NCBI GenBank assembly: GCA_027485995.1
Contig: JAIXPW010000250.1
Coordinates: forward strand, 1-64,000
Direction of reading: 5' to 3'
DNA from: Verrucomicrobiaceae bacterium
Lineage (GTDB): Bacteria; Verrucomicrobiota; Verrucomicrobiia; Verrucomicrobiales; Akkermansiaceae
Length of the DNA stretch: 64,000 bases
The notes under the pieces: generated by a model
The model's input: the letters and a program-made list of their open reading frames with translations, nothing else
Databases searched by the model: none
What the model was told of the DNA's origin: nothing
Made by a program: the position numbers and the translations under genes
Shown here: in pieces, positions 32,603 through 40,422 of the stretch
How the letters are laid out: every line of letters begins with the position of its first letter
How positions within the stretch are numbered: position 1 is the stretch's first letter

Positions 32603-33754
32603 ATGAAAACAAAGAACCTCGGCATCATCCTCAACGGCGTCACCGGACGCATGGGCACCAACCAGCACCTCGTCCGCTCGATCCTCGCGATCCGCGACCA
32701 GGGCGGCATCGTCTGCGGCGACACCCGCGTCATCCCGGACCCGATCCTCACCGGCCGCAATGCCGACAAGCTGGCGACCCTCGCCGCGAAGTACGGCGTT
32801 TCCCGTTTCACCACCGATCTCGATGCCGCCCTGGCTGATCCGGCGAACGAGATCTTCTTCGATGCCTCAGGGACGCCGTATCGCGTCGGTTTCCTTGAGA
32901 AGGCCATCGCAGCCGGAAAGCATATCTACTGTGAAAAGCCGATCGCCGTCTCCACGGACGACGCCATCAAGATCGCCCGGGTCGCGGAAGAGGCAGGCGT
33001 GAAGAACGGTGCAGTGCAGGACAAGCTCTGGCTGCCCGGCCTGCGGAAGTTCCAGCTCCTGAAGGAGCAGGGCTTTTTCGGCAAGATCCTCAGCGTGCGT
33101 GGTGAGTTCGGCTATTGGGTTTTCACCGGCGAGCATCAGGGCCAGCCGATCCAGCGTCCGAGCTGGAACTACCGCGAAGAGGACGGCGGCGGCATGATTG
33201 TCGACATGCACTGCCATTGGAGATATGTCATTGATAATCTTTTTGGCAATGTCACGCGCGTGTTCTGTCACGCCGCGACCCACATCCCGCAGCGTTTCGA
33301 TGAGGCGGGCAAGCCCTTCAAGTGCACGGCCGATGACTCCGCCTACGCGATGTTCGAGACCGAAACCGGCATCATCTGCCAGTTCAACTCGTCATGGAAT
33401 GTACGTGTCCGTCGCGACGACCTCCTGACCATGCAGGTGGACGGCACCGAAGGCTCGGCCATCGTCGGCCTCCGCAAGTGCTGGGCCCAACATCAGAGCA
33501 CCACGCCACGCCCGGTGTGGAATCCCGACATCGACAGCCCGATCAACTACTACGACCGCTGGGTCGAGGTGCCGGACCAGGTGCCCTTCGACAACGCCTT
33601 CAAGATCCAGTGGGAGCTTTTCCTCAAGCACGTCGTCGCCGACGAGCCCTTCCCATGGACCCTCCGCGAAGGCGCGAAAGGCGTTCAGCTCGCCGAACTG
33701 AGCTGGGAATCCCACCGCAAGGGCACCTGGGTGGACGTGCCGAAGCTGGCTTGA
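32603..33754 (+). CDS. Gfo/Idh/MocA-family NAD(P)-dependent oxidoreductase
   Basis: 383 aa. The N terminus (LGIILNGVTGRMGTNQH) is a Rossmann-type dinucleotide-binding fold, and HIYCEKPIAV contains the EKP motif of the family. GGMIVDMHCHWRYVID matches the GG-DxxxH segment that positions substrate and catalytic His. Such enzymes oxidise polyols, inositols or sugars. ATG at 32603 is preferred; an upstream in-frame extension runs through the inverted repeat. It belongs to the preceding sugar cluster. Confidence 0.87.
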   Translation: MKTKNLGIILNGVTGRMGTNQHLVRSILAIRDQGGIVCGDTRVIPDPILTGRNADKLATLAAKYGVSRFTTDLDAALADPANEIFFDASGTPYRVGFLEKAIAAGKHIYCEKPIAVSTDDAIKIARVAEEAGVKNGAVQDKLWLPGLRKFQLLKEQGFFGKILSVRGEFGYWVFTGEHQGQPIQRPSWNYREEDGGGMIVDMHCHWRYVIDNLFGNVTRVFCHAATHIPQRFDEAGKPFKCTADDSAYAMFETETGIICQFNSSWNVRVRRDDLLTMQVDGTEGSAIVGLRKCWAQHQSTTPRPVWNPDIDSPINYYDRWVEVPDQVPFDNAFKIQWELFLKHVVADEPFPWTLREGAKGVQLAELSWESHRKGTWVDVPKLA

Positions 33755-33758
33755 CGGT

Positions 33759-33779
33759 TGATGCGTGATGCGTGATGCT
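33759..33779. repeat. Three tandem TGATGCG-type heptamers after the oxidoreductase stop
   Basis: TGATGCG is repeated at 33759, 33766 and (with final base T) 33773, five bases after the stop of the oxidoreductase and immediately upstream of the antitoxin start. Its style resembles the iterated short motifs at 32520-32542 and 55804-55841. Confidence 0.7.
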
Positions 33780-33785
33780 GCCGAC

Positions 33786-34016
33786 ATGAGGACGACGTTG
33801 AACTTGGATGACGATGTCTTGGCTACCGCCAAGGCATTGGCTGTGAAAGAGCGCCGCCCCCTTGGCGAGGTGATTTCCCGCTTGCTGCGTGGCGCCGTTG
33901 AGCCAGTGAACAGTTCGATCACGAAGAGAAACGGTATCCCTTTGTTTCCTATTTCCAAGGGAGGCCGTGCAGTCACTCCACAGATCGTGGCTGAGATTCT
34001 GGATGAGACTTCATGA
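33786..34016 (+). CDS. VapB-type antitoxin (module 2)
   Basis: 76 aa. MRTTLNLDDDVLATAKALA is the standard start of ribbon-helix-helix VapB antitoxins, with ERRPLGEVISRLLRGA as the second helix. The end overlaps the toxin start (ATGA). The promoter region is only about 30 bases and consists largely of the TGATGCG repeats. Confidence 0.85.
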   Translation: MRTTLNLDDDVLATAKALAVKERRPLGEVISRLLRGAVEPVNSSITKRNGIPLFPISKGGRAVTPQIVAEILDETS

Positions 34017-34453
34017 AGCGTTTTCTTCTCGATGTGAATGCCCTGTTGGCTCTGCTCGATCCACTTCATGTTCACCATGATGCAGCGCATCGTTGGCTTG
34101 AAAGGAGATCGCCTCTCAGGCTGGTCACTTGTTCGCATACGGAAAATGGGGTGATGCGGGTCGCAAGTCAGCCAAAGTATCCGAACAATCTCGGGACTGC
34201 GGGGCGGGTGCGGCAGATCATGCAGGATTTCCTCAGGGAAACCTCAGCCGAAGCCTGTGAAAATGAGATTTCGCTTCTAACCCCAGAGGTCCTCCTTCGT
34301 CCTGATTTTCTCACGCCTGCCAGAGTCACGGATCTCTACCTGCTTGCTCTGGCGGCATCCAATCATGCGATCCTCGCGACTTTCGATCAGAGAATTCCAG
34401 CCGAAGCTGTTTCAGGAGGAAAGAAGGCCTTGGAGATCATTCCTATGTCTTGA
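34013..34453 (+). CDS. VapC-type PIN-domain toxin (module 2)
   Basis: 146 aa PIN-domain protein of the subgroup annotated as TA-system VapC ribonuclease: RFLLDVNALLALLD (D7), HTENGVMRV (Glu) and RVTDLYLLALAA (Asp) give the acidic active-site residues. It overlaps its antitoxin. The module sits between the Gfo/Idh gene and the ROK-like gene, apparently inserted in the sugar cluster. Confidence 0.87.
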   Translation: MKRFLLDVNALLALLDPLHVHHDAAHRWLERRSPLRLVTCSHTENGVMRVASQPKYPNNLGTAGRVRQIMQDFLRETSAEACENEISLLTPEVLLRPDFLTPARVTDLYLLALAASNHAILATFDQRIPAEAVSGGKKALEIIPMS

Positions 34454-34567
34454 TTCACACAAGTGCCGCGTGACAAGGTCCCACTGGTCGCCCGAACCAA
34501 CCGCTCTTTCCACTTGGAATTCGGTCGGGACGAGTTCAACCTCGGCCCGCTCCTTTTGTCCACGCTC

Positions 34568-35968
34568 ATGTCACTGACCGTTACTCCTCAATTCGTGCCG
34601 GTACTGGATGCCGGTTTCCTCCCGGCTGTCCTCTGGAATCGCGCCTACGCCGCCAAGGTGGCCGCAGATCCCGGGGCCCGGAAACTCGATCTCGCGCTGG
34701 TCCGCGCCGACGGTACCGCTTTCCGCTGGACGGGGACCATTCTTTCCGCCGATCCCGGCCATGACGCGCTGACGACGAAGTACATCGAGCGCCTCGTGAA
34801 GTTCCTGCTCTGGCAGAAAGGCGGCAGCCGCATCCTGGTGGCAGGTGCTCCAGATGTCGCCGCCTCTCTTTGGGAAATCTATTCCGAGAACGGCCTCCGC
34901 AAGTTTGACCGCGATTTCATCGGCACCAAGATTTTCGGCGAGCCGATTTCCGTGACGGCCGTGGGATCGGTGAAGGACCTGCCCGAGGAGAATGGCACGG
35001 CGATGTCGCTGGGACGGAACCTTGAAGGCTGCCGCATCGGCTTCGACCTCGGGGGCTCCGACCGCAAGTGCGCGGCGCTGATCGATGGCGAGGTGGTCTT
35101 TTCCGAAGAGGTGGTGTGGGACCCGTATTTCCAGAGCGACCCGCAGTATCACATCGAGGGCATCCACGATACCTTGATGCGCGCCGCAGCGCACCTTCCA
35201 CGAGTCGATGCGATCGGGGGCTCGTCCGCCGGGGTTTACGTGAACAACGAGATCCGCGCGGCCTCGCTGTTCCGTGGAGTCAGCCCGGAGAATTTCGAAA
35301 AGCACATCCGCCGCCTGTTCTTCACACTCAAGGAACGCTGGGGCAACATTCCATTCGAGGTGGTCAACGATGGAGAGGTCACCGCGCTGGCCGGTTCGAT
35401 GGGACTCGAAGCCAACCGCGTGCTTGGCGTTGCCATGGGAACCTCGCAGGCTGCGGGATATGTCAACGGCTCCGGCCACATCCTGCCGTGGCTGAACGAA
35501 CTCGCTTTCGCGCCGGTCGATTACCGTTACGATGCGCCATCCGACGAATGGTCGGGCGACATTGGCTGCGGAGCCCAGTATTTCTCGCAACAGGCGGTGG
35601 CCCGACTCGCTCCGGCGGCAGGCTTCGACTTCGGCAAGATGCCGTTCCCCGAGCAGTTGGTGAAGGTCCAGGAGGCCATGAAGGCCGGAGACACCCGCGC
35701 GGCCCAGATCTATGAAACGATCGGCACCTGCTTCGGCTACTCGATCGCCCACTACGCCGATTTCTACGACATCGAAAACCTGCTGATCCTTGGCCGCGTG
35801 ACTTCCGGCGAAGGTGGCCAGATCATCATCGACGAGGCGGAAACCGTGCTCGCCAACGAGTTTCCGGACCTCCGCATCAAGCTCGTGGTCCCCGACGAGA
35901 AGACCAAGCGCCACGGTCAGGCGGTCGCGGCCGGCAGCCTTCCTGCGCTGGTTCCGGTGATGGCGTGA
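34568..35968 (+). CDS. ROK-like sugar kinase-fold protein, 466 aa
   Basis: The central part carries ASKHA/ROK motifs: IGFDLGGSDRKCAAL (phosphate loop), EVVNDGEVTALAGS and GVAMGTSQAAGYVN. It has about 150 extra N-terminal residues compared with a standard ROK kinase and lacks a clear zinc-binding HxCxCxC motif. The ATG at 34568 (MSLTVTPQF) is preferred to one at 34463. Its place after the sugar cluster suggests phosphorylation of a sugar intermediate, but kinase activity is not proven by the motifs. Two hairpins follow its stop. Confidence 0.7.
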   Translation: MSLTVTPQFVPVLDAGFLPAVLWNRAYAAKVAADPGARKLDLALVRADGTAFRWTGTILSADPGHDALTTKYIERLVKFLLWQKGGSRILVAGAPDVAASLWEIYSENGLRKFDRDFIGTKIFGEPISVTAVGSVKDLPEENGTAMSLGRNLEGCRIGFDLGGSDRKCAALIDGEVVFSEEVVWDPYFQSDPQYHIEGIHDTLMRAAAHLPRVDAIGGSSAGVYVNNEIRAASLFRGVSPENFEKHIRRLFFTLKERWGNIPFEVVNDGEVTALAGSMGLEANRVLGVAMGTSQAAGYVNGSGHILPWLNELAFAPVDYRYDAPSDEWSGDIGCGAQYFSQQAVARLAPAAGFDFGKMPFPEQLVKVQEAMKAGDTRAAQIYETIGTCFGYSIAHYADFYDIENLLILGRVTSGEGGQIIIDEAETVLANEFPDLRIKLVVPDEKTKRHGQAVAAGSLPALVPVMA

Positions 35969-35978
35969 CTTTTGGGAT

Positions 35979-36012
35979 GGCCTGCTTCCGGTATGCTCAT
36001 CGGAGGCAGGCC
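35979..36012 (+). terminator. Hairpin after the ROK-like gene
   Basis: Arms GGCCTGCTTCCG (35979-35990) and CGGAGGCAGGCC (36001-36012) pair with one wobble around a 10-base loop, starting 10 bases after the stop. There is no T-run, so it would be an imperfect or Rho-assisted terminator. Confidence 0.45.
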
Positions 36013-36042
36013 GATCCTCGATCCCTGGTTTCCGGGCACGAA

Positions 36043-36066
36043 AAAGGCCCCGCGAACGGGGCCTTT
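36043..36066 (-). terminator. Rho-independent terminator, best oriented for the minus-strand gene
   Basis: Perfect stem AAAGGCCCCG / CGGGGCCTTT with a four-base loop CGAA. On the minus strand it is followed by five T residues (bases 36045-36041), 50 bases past the stop of the gene at 36116-36658. It may also stop transcripts from the plus-strand ROK-like gene. Confidence 0.8.
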
Positions 36067-36115
36067 GGGGGGGAGCGGGTTGGCTTCGTGTGAAAGCGCT
36101 TTCCCGCAGGTGGGT

Positions 36116-36658
36116 TCAGGCCTTGATCTTGGCGATCTCAAGGAACTTGTCCAAGCTCATGGCGACCTGGATCTGTGGGCTGGTCTGGATCACATGGACC
36201 GAGTCGGTGCGGACCGGGATGGAGCTGAACACCAGGCCGAGGTCGGCGATGGCGCGTGGCACTTCCTTGTTGATCTCGCCGGTGAGCAGATCCTTGCTGA
36301 TCTTGATGCCGAAGCCCTTCGCGTGGAGGACACGGAAAAAGGCCTCCTCGCTGTTGGCGGTGCCGAAGGCGGTCGGCTCGGGCTTGACGGCTTTCGGAGC
36401 CTTGATGCCCGGTGGCTTGGAGGTGCGTCCGCCATCCTTTTCGCCCGTGGCGGGACAGACACCCGCCTGGGTGAGATATTTCCCGGAGATATAGATAGGG
36501 GATTCTCCGGCGGTACGATAACGGGGCGTGTCCTCAAGGGTCCACTTGCATTTGGCGGCAATAATGGAGGCTTCCAGAGCTTCCGGGGTGGCTTCGAGAC
36601 CGTTCTTCGTTCTGAGTTCGAGGATCTTCGACAGCGTCGGTTCAGGTATATTCAACAT
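36116..36658 (-). CDS. Hypothetical protein, 180 aa
   Basis: I do not recognise this protein. It has no signal peptide or membrane segment. A central segment rich in Lys, Pro and Gly (about 75-95) joins an N-terminal helical part (PTLSKILELRTKNGLEATPEAL) and a C-terminal mixed part. Start is the ATG at 36658; CAGGAGA lies about 15 bases upstream, rather far for a ribosome site. It is monocistronic with its own terminator. Confidence 0.6.
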   Translation of the reverse strand: MLNIPEPTLSKILELRTKNGLEATPEALEASIIAAKCKWTLEDTPRYRTAGESPIYISGKYLTQAGVCPATGEKDGGRTSKPPGIKAPKAVKPEPTAFGTANSEEAFFRVLHAKGFGIKISKDLLTGEINKEVPRAIADLGLVFSSIPVRTDSVHVIQTSPQIQVAMSLDKFLEIAKIKA

Positions 36659-36904
36659 GCGGGCGGAACCATTCTCCTGTCGGATAGCGCTTGCAAGAGG
36701 TTTTATCCGGAAAACCGCGAATGAACGGGCATTAGCAGCAATAGACTTTTTTTAAAAATAGTGACGGTTCTGAAGATTGGCCTTCATCCGCAGATTCATT
36801 TTCCCATTTGGGTTAACCGCATCAAGACACCGCAATCGTTGTTTTACGTATCGATTGCGGTGAAACCCAAACAAGCCGTGTCGATGAGGTTCGAAGCCGT
36901 AGGG
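36659..36904. other. Intergenic region with nested hairpin (246 bases)
   Basis: AT-rich, with a run of seven T and five A (about 36747-36760). It contains the nested inverted repeat at 36807-36871. No gene visible. Confidence 0.6.
36807..36871 (-). ncRNA. Nested inverted repeat, possible structured RNA or leader
   Basis: An outer pair TTTGGGTT (36807-36814) / AACCCAAA (36864-36871) encloses an inner pair ACCGCAATCG (36829-36838) / CGATTGCGGT (36852-36861) around a 13-base loop; both stems are perfect. It lies 33 bases past the stop of the 533-aa gene and about 150 bases upstream of the 180-aa gene, both minus strand. It could be a 3' hairpin, a leader element, or a protein-binding site. Confidence 0.4.
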
Positions 36905-38506
36905 TTAAGAATCCTCCTCGCGAGCGGAAAGGATCTGGCTGCGGCGCAGGGTCCGAGTGCGGAGCTGGTGGCTCCACATCTTGTCCGGGGCCGCCTTGGC
37001 GAGGCGGAGCGCAAGGGGATTGAGCTTCAGTCGCCGACGGCTCACTCCCACACGCTTCTTGGGTTTCCGCTTCTTGGTTCTGCGTTTGCGCTTCTTTTTG
37101 TCAACCGCGACAGGTTCCGGTTTGGTGGGGGCTGCCTTGGCGGATTGTCCGCTCTGGCGACGCTCCGGAAGGACGATGCGGTCATCGGCGAACAGAAGAA
37201 GGTGGCCTTGGGTGAGAAGCCAGAAGAGATCGACCAGCCATTCCTGGGGGGCCTCGGTGACGCCCTCGGGGAGAACGCCCTTCCAGAGATCTCCGAGTTT
37301 CGGTTCCTTTCGGCCCTTGAGCCAGGAAACAATGGCGGCGGGCCGCTCGGCCAGTACGGACTCGGCGGGAACCGGATGGGGGCGGGCCGGGCCGGTGAAG
37401 AGCTTGCCATCGCGCTTGAAGACCGGTAGGTGCTCACCTTCCAGCATCCGACAGATCGTCGGAATCATGACGGCTGGATGCTTGCGGGCGTGGAAGCCGG
37501 CCATGCGCAGGGATGCCAGCAGCGTGGGTGAAATGTGCTTGGCTGGAACTCCGCCGGACACTTCGGCCTTGCGGGTTTCCTCAAAGGCGTCCGCGAAAAA
37601 CCTGCTGCTGAACGCACGCTCGGCCTCGGCGGCATCCTCGATCCAGGCCGCCTCCTCGTCGCCCTTCGGACGCCAGCGGGTCCGCTTCTTCATGGTCTCA
37701 AGCCAGGCGTTGACCGCCTCCTCGCCGCGTTCGCTGCGGACCCGAGAGGCATAGACCTCGAAGGGAAGATTTGAGAAGCGCTCGCGATGGATACGACGCA
37801 GGTTCGTTTGATAGGCGTGGAAATTCGGCGGTCCGAGCCACTCGCCGCTCATGCCGCAGCGCGCGACGATCTGGAAATTTCCGCTTGGTGGATCGACCTC
37901 GATGGTTTCCTCCTCGAAGAGGCTGGCCTTCGCATCGGATTGCCAGAAATGGCGGATCGCCTCCTCGCGAGTGAGCCAGAGCGAGCCATCGAGCTTCCCG
38001 ACAAAGAGGGCGGGACGCGAGTCCTCGACCTCGAAGACCGCACGGACCCGCTCGCGCTGGGCGAGGAGGATCTGGGCGATGTCAAACAAGGAGTAGATCC
38101 GGGCGACCTGATGGATCTCCTTGCCGATGAGGTTCACGGCCTGTGGGTCTGGATGGATCTGGACACGCACGCCGGGTGCGGGCTCGATCTCCTCGCGCTG
38201 GAGTGGCCCGCTACGACGATCCTCGTACTTGCCACCACGCTCGTCCTGACGCCTTTCGAAACGCCGTCCACCGTCGCGGTCCCCTCCGCCTGCGCCGCGG
38301 GGTCCGCGATCGTTGCGATCACGGGAGTCGCGTCGCGGCGCTTCCGGAGTGGAGTCTTCTCGAGGGGCTCGTGCCTGCGGTTTCGGAGGCGTGGTGCTGC
38401 GCGCCCAGGCCGGACCGAGGTCGATGCCGGACAGAAGGCTGCGCAGGGGATTGGATTCAGGATCGCTCACAGGTCGCGAGGTTAATGGGTTCTTTGCAAA
38501 TGACAA
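36905..38506 (-). CDS. Conserved hypothetical, likely RNA-binding protein (533 aa)
   Basis: No named family recognised. The N-terminal region (residues 35-105) is an Arg/Gly/Asp-rich low-complexity tract with RG-type motifs (GPRGAGGGDRDGGRRF), and the C terminus is strongly basic (KKKRKRRTKKRKPKKR). The middle is folded, with aromatic-rich segments. Disordered RG-rich and Lys/Arg-rich tails flanking a folded core suggest nucleic-acid binding; this is inference. It is the last gene of a minus-strand run with waaA upstream (30-base gap). Confidence 0.65.
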   Translation of the reverse strand: MSFAKNPLTSRPVSDPESNPLRSLLSGIDLGPAWARSTTPPKPQARAPREDSTPEAPRRDSRDRNDRGPRGAGGGDRDGGRRFERRQDERGGKYEDRRSGPLQREEIEPAPGVRVQIHPDPQAVNLIGKEIHQVARIYSLFDIAQILLAQRERVRAVFEVEDSRPALFVGKLDGSLWLTREEAIRHFWQSDAKASLFEEETIEVDPPSGNFQIVARCGMSGEWLGPPNFHAYQTNLRRIHRERFSNLPFEVYASRVRSERGEEAVNAWLETMKKRTRWRPKGDEEAAWIEDAAEAERAFSSRFFADAFEETRKAEVSGGVPAKHISPTLLASLRMAGFHARKHPAVMIPTICRMLEGEHLPVFKRDGKLFTGPARPHPVPAESVLAERPAAIVSWLKGRKEPKLGDLWKGVLPEGVTEAPQEWLVDLFWLLTQGHLLLFADDRIVLPERRQSGQSAKAAPTKPEPVAVDKKKRKRRTKKRKPKKRVGVSRRRLKLNPLALRLAKAAPDKMWSHQLRTRTLRRSQILSAREEDS

Positions 38507-38536
38507 ACACGGCGTTGAGGCAATCTCGCGATGATT

Positions 38537-39814
38537 TCAAGCCCGTAAGAGCGCAACCATGCGGGCACAGGCACCTTCATGAAGGGCGAGCACCGCACGC
38601 GCGGCGATGATGCCGCCATCCAATGAGGGGCCGCCCGCCAGGGCTTTCCGCAGGCAGTCCGCCAGGTTTTCAGGAGTCTCGACGCGAAGGCATCCGCCCG
38701 ATGCGGCGAGCCGTGCGGTCAGCGGTTCGAAATTTTCCATGTGTGGTCCAAAGACAACCGGCTTGCCGGCGATGACCGCCTCACAGGGATTCTGCCCGCC
38801 GGTGCTCAGGAAACTTTTCCCGATCACCACCACATCGGCATGGGCGGTCCAGTCGCGCAGCTCACCGGTGGAGTCGATGACGAACACCGCGTTCGATGGG
38901 TTCGCAGGCTTTGAAAAGGAGGAGCGCAGGATGACCTCAAAGCCTTCCGCCTCAAGCGCTGCCCGGACCTCGACACGGCGTTCGGCATGGCGGGGGACGA
39001 CGGCGAACAGCGCTTCTGCAGAGGCCTCGCGCACGGCGCGGGCGATCAGGATTTCCTCACCGGCATGCGTGCTGGCGGCGAGGACGATGGGTCTGTTAGA
39101 GCCGAAGGCACCGAGCATGTCCGCGAACTCCGATCGCGGCTGCGGACGGGCCCCACTGCCGGGATCGAATTTCAGGCTGCCGGTGACAACGATGCGGTCT
39201 CTGGAAATTCCGAGCTCGTTCCAGATGTCCGCATCCTCGGCTTCCTGCACGGCGACCAGGTCGAGACGGGAGAACACGGGCCTGATCCAAGCCGCGAATT
39301 TCCGATAACGGCGCCTAGATCTTGGGGAAACGCGGGCATTGACCAGTCGCACCGGGATAGCACGGCGATTGCATTCGTGCAGCAGGTTGGGCCAGGCCTC
39401 GCCTTCGACGAGGACGATTTGTGTCGGCTCGAAGCGATTCAGATAGCGCCTCACCATCCACTTGAAGTCCAGCGGGGCGTAAACGATGCGCACGTCGTCA
39501 GGGGCGTTCTCAAGCGCGACCGCGTGGCCGGTGGCGGTGGCGGTGGCGAGGACAAACTTCTGATGCGGATCCGCCTTCCGCCACTCGCGCAGAAGCTTCA
39601 GGGCAAGCAAGGCTTCTCCGACGCTGACCGCATGCAGGTGCACCGCCGCGCAAGGTTCGAAATCAAGTGCGCTGCGATACCAGGAGAGCCGCTCGCGCAG
39701 GCCGCTGCCGAAGCCGCCGCGTCGTGCCATCTTGATGAGCCAGGCCGGGAACGCGACAAGGAACAGCCCCGGCAACAACAGCCGGTAGATCGCCATTCCA
39801 AGAATACGTCGCAT
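38537..39814 (-). CDS. waaA: 3-deoxy-D-manno-octulosonic acid (Kdo) transferase
   Basis: 425 aa GT30 enzyme that adds Kdo from CMP-Kdo to lipid A at the inner membrane. An N-terminal membrane helix (LPGLFLVAFPAWLI) precedes the GT-B fold. Landmarks are RRGGFGSGLRERL with the expected catalytic-Glu region, HAVSVGEALLALKLL, VYAPLDF, and the C-terminal PCEAVIAGKPVVFGPHMENF nucleotide-sugar region. Its presence indicates an LPS outer membrane. The stop of rsmD lies 11 bases upstream, so both are in one operon. Confidence 0.92.
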   Translation of the reverse strand: MRRILGMAIYRLLLPGLFLVAFPAWLIKMARRGGFGSGLRERLSWYRSALDFEPCAAVHLHAVSVGEALLALKLLREWRKADPHQKFVLATATATGHAVALENAPDDVRIVYAPLDFKWMVRRYLNRFEPTQIVLVEGEAWPNLLHECNRRAIPVRLVNARVSPRSRRRYRKFAAWIRPVFSRLDLVAVQEAEDADIWNELGISRDRIVVTGSLKFDPGSGARPQPRSEFADMLGAFGSNRPIVLAASTHAGEEILIARAVREASAEALFAVVPRHAERRVEVRAALEAEGFEVILRSSFSKPANPSNAVFVIDSTGELRDWTAHADVVVIGKSFLSTGGQNPCEAVIAGKPVVFGPHMENFEPLTARLAASGGCLRVETPENLADCLRKALAGGPSLDGGIIAARAVLALHEGACARMVALLRA

Positions 39815-39825
39815 CGCGCGGAAGG

Positions 39826-40422
39826 CTAGGCTGAGGGAGCGGGAGCGTAAAGCAGGATGGCGCTGCTGCCGTATTCACGCCGATCCACCAGCCGCCAGCC
39901 GTCTGCTTCCGGAGAGCGATAGGAGGAGGAAACCTCGACGATGAACCAGCCATCGGGCGCGAGGTGCGACTGGATGTCACCCTTGTCTAACAGCTCACGC
40001 AGATGATCGTGGTCGCCGTAGTGCTTCACGTAGGGAGGATCGGCGAAGATGAGGTCGTAAAGCGCCTTGTCGCCTTTCAGGAAGGGCAGGGCCTCGGACT
40101 TCACCACACGGGCACCCTCCAGCCTGGACTTTGCGAGGTTCTCGCCGATGACCTTGATCGCCTGGCGGTGATCATCGACGAACACGCACGAGGCGGCACC
40201 GCGGCTGAGTGCTTCCAGGCCGATCGCGCCGGAGCCGGCGAAGAGGTCGAGCACCCGGGCGTCATCGACCTTTTCCCCGAGGATCGAGAAGATGGCCTGA
40301 CGGACGAAGTCGGTGGTCGGTCGGGCCACTGCTCCCGGAACCTTGATGGCCAGACGGCCTGCTTTTCCTGCGATGATGCGCACACCGGATTCGTGGCATC
40401 CCGCGCGGCGGCTGACAATCAC
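39826..40422 (-). CDS. rsmD: 16S rRNA (guanine966-N2)-methyltransferase RsmD
   Basis: 198 aa. RIIAGKAGR opens the conserved core, RPTTDFVRQAIFSILG is the RsmD signature, VLDLFAGSGAIGLEALSRG is the SAM-binding motif and DPPY is the catalytic loop. It methylates G966 of 16S rRNA. The GTG at 40422 overlaps the stop of the upstream gene (GTGA), supporting coupled translation; a second GTG at 40383 directly before the core is an alternative. Confidence 0.92.
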   Translation of the reverse strand: MIVSRRAGCHESGVRIIAGKAGRLAIKVPGAVARPTTDFVRQAIFSILGEKVDDARVLDLFAGSGAIGLEALSRGAASCVFVDDHRQAIKVIGENLAKSRLEGARVVKSEALPFLKGDKALYDLIFADPPYVKHYGDHDHLRELLDKGDIQSHLAPDGWFIVEVSSSYRSPEADGWRLVDRREYGSSAILLYAPAPSA

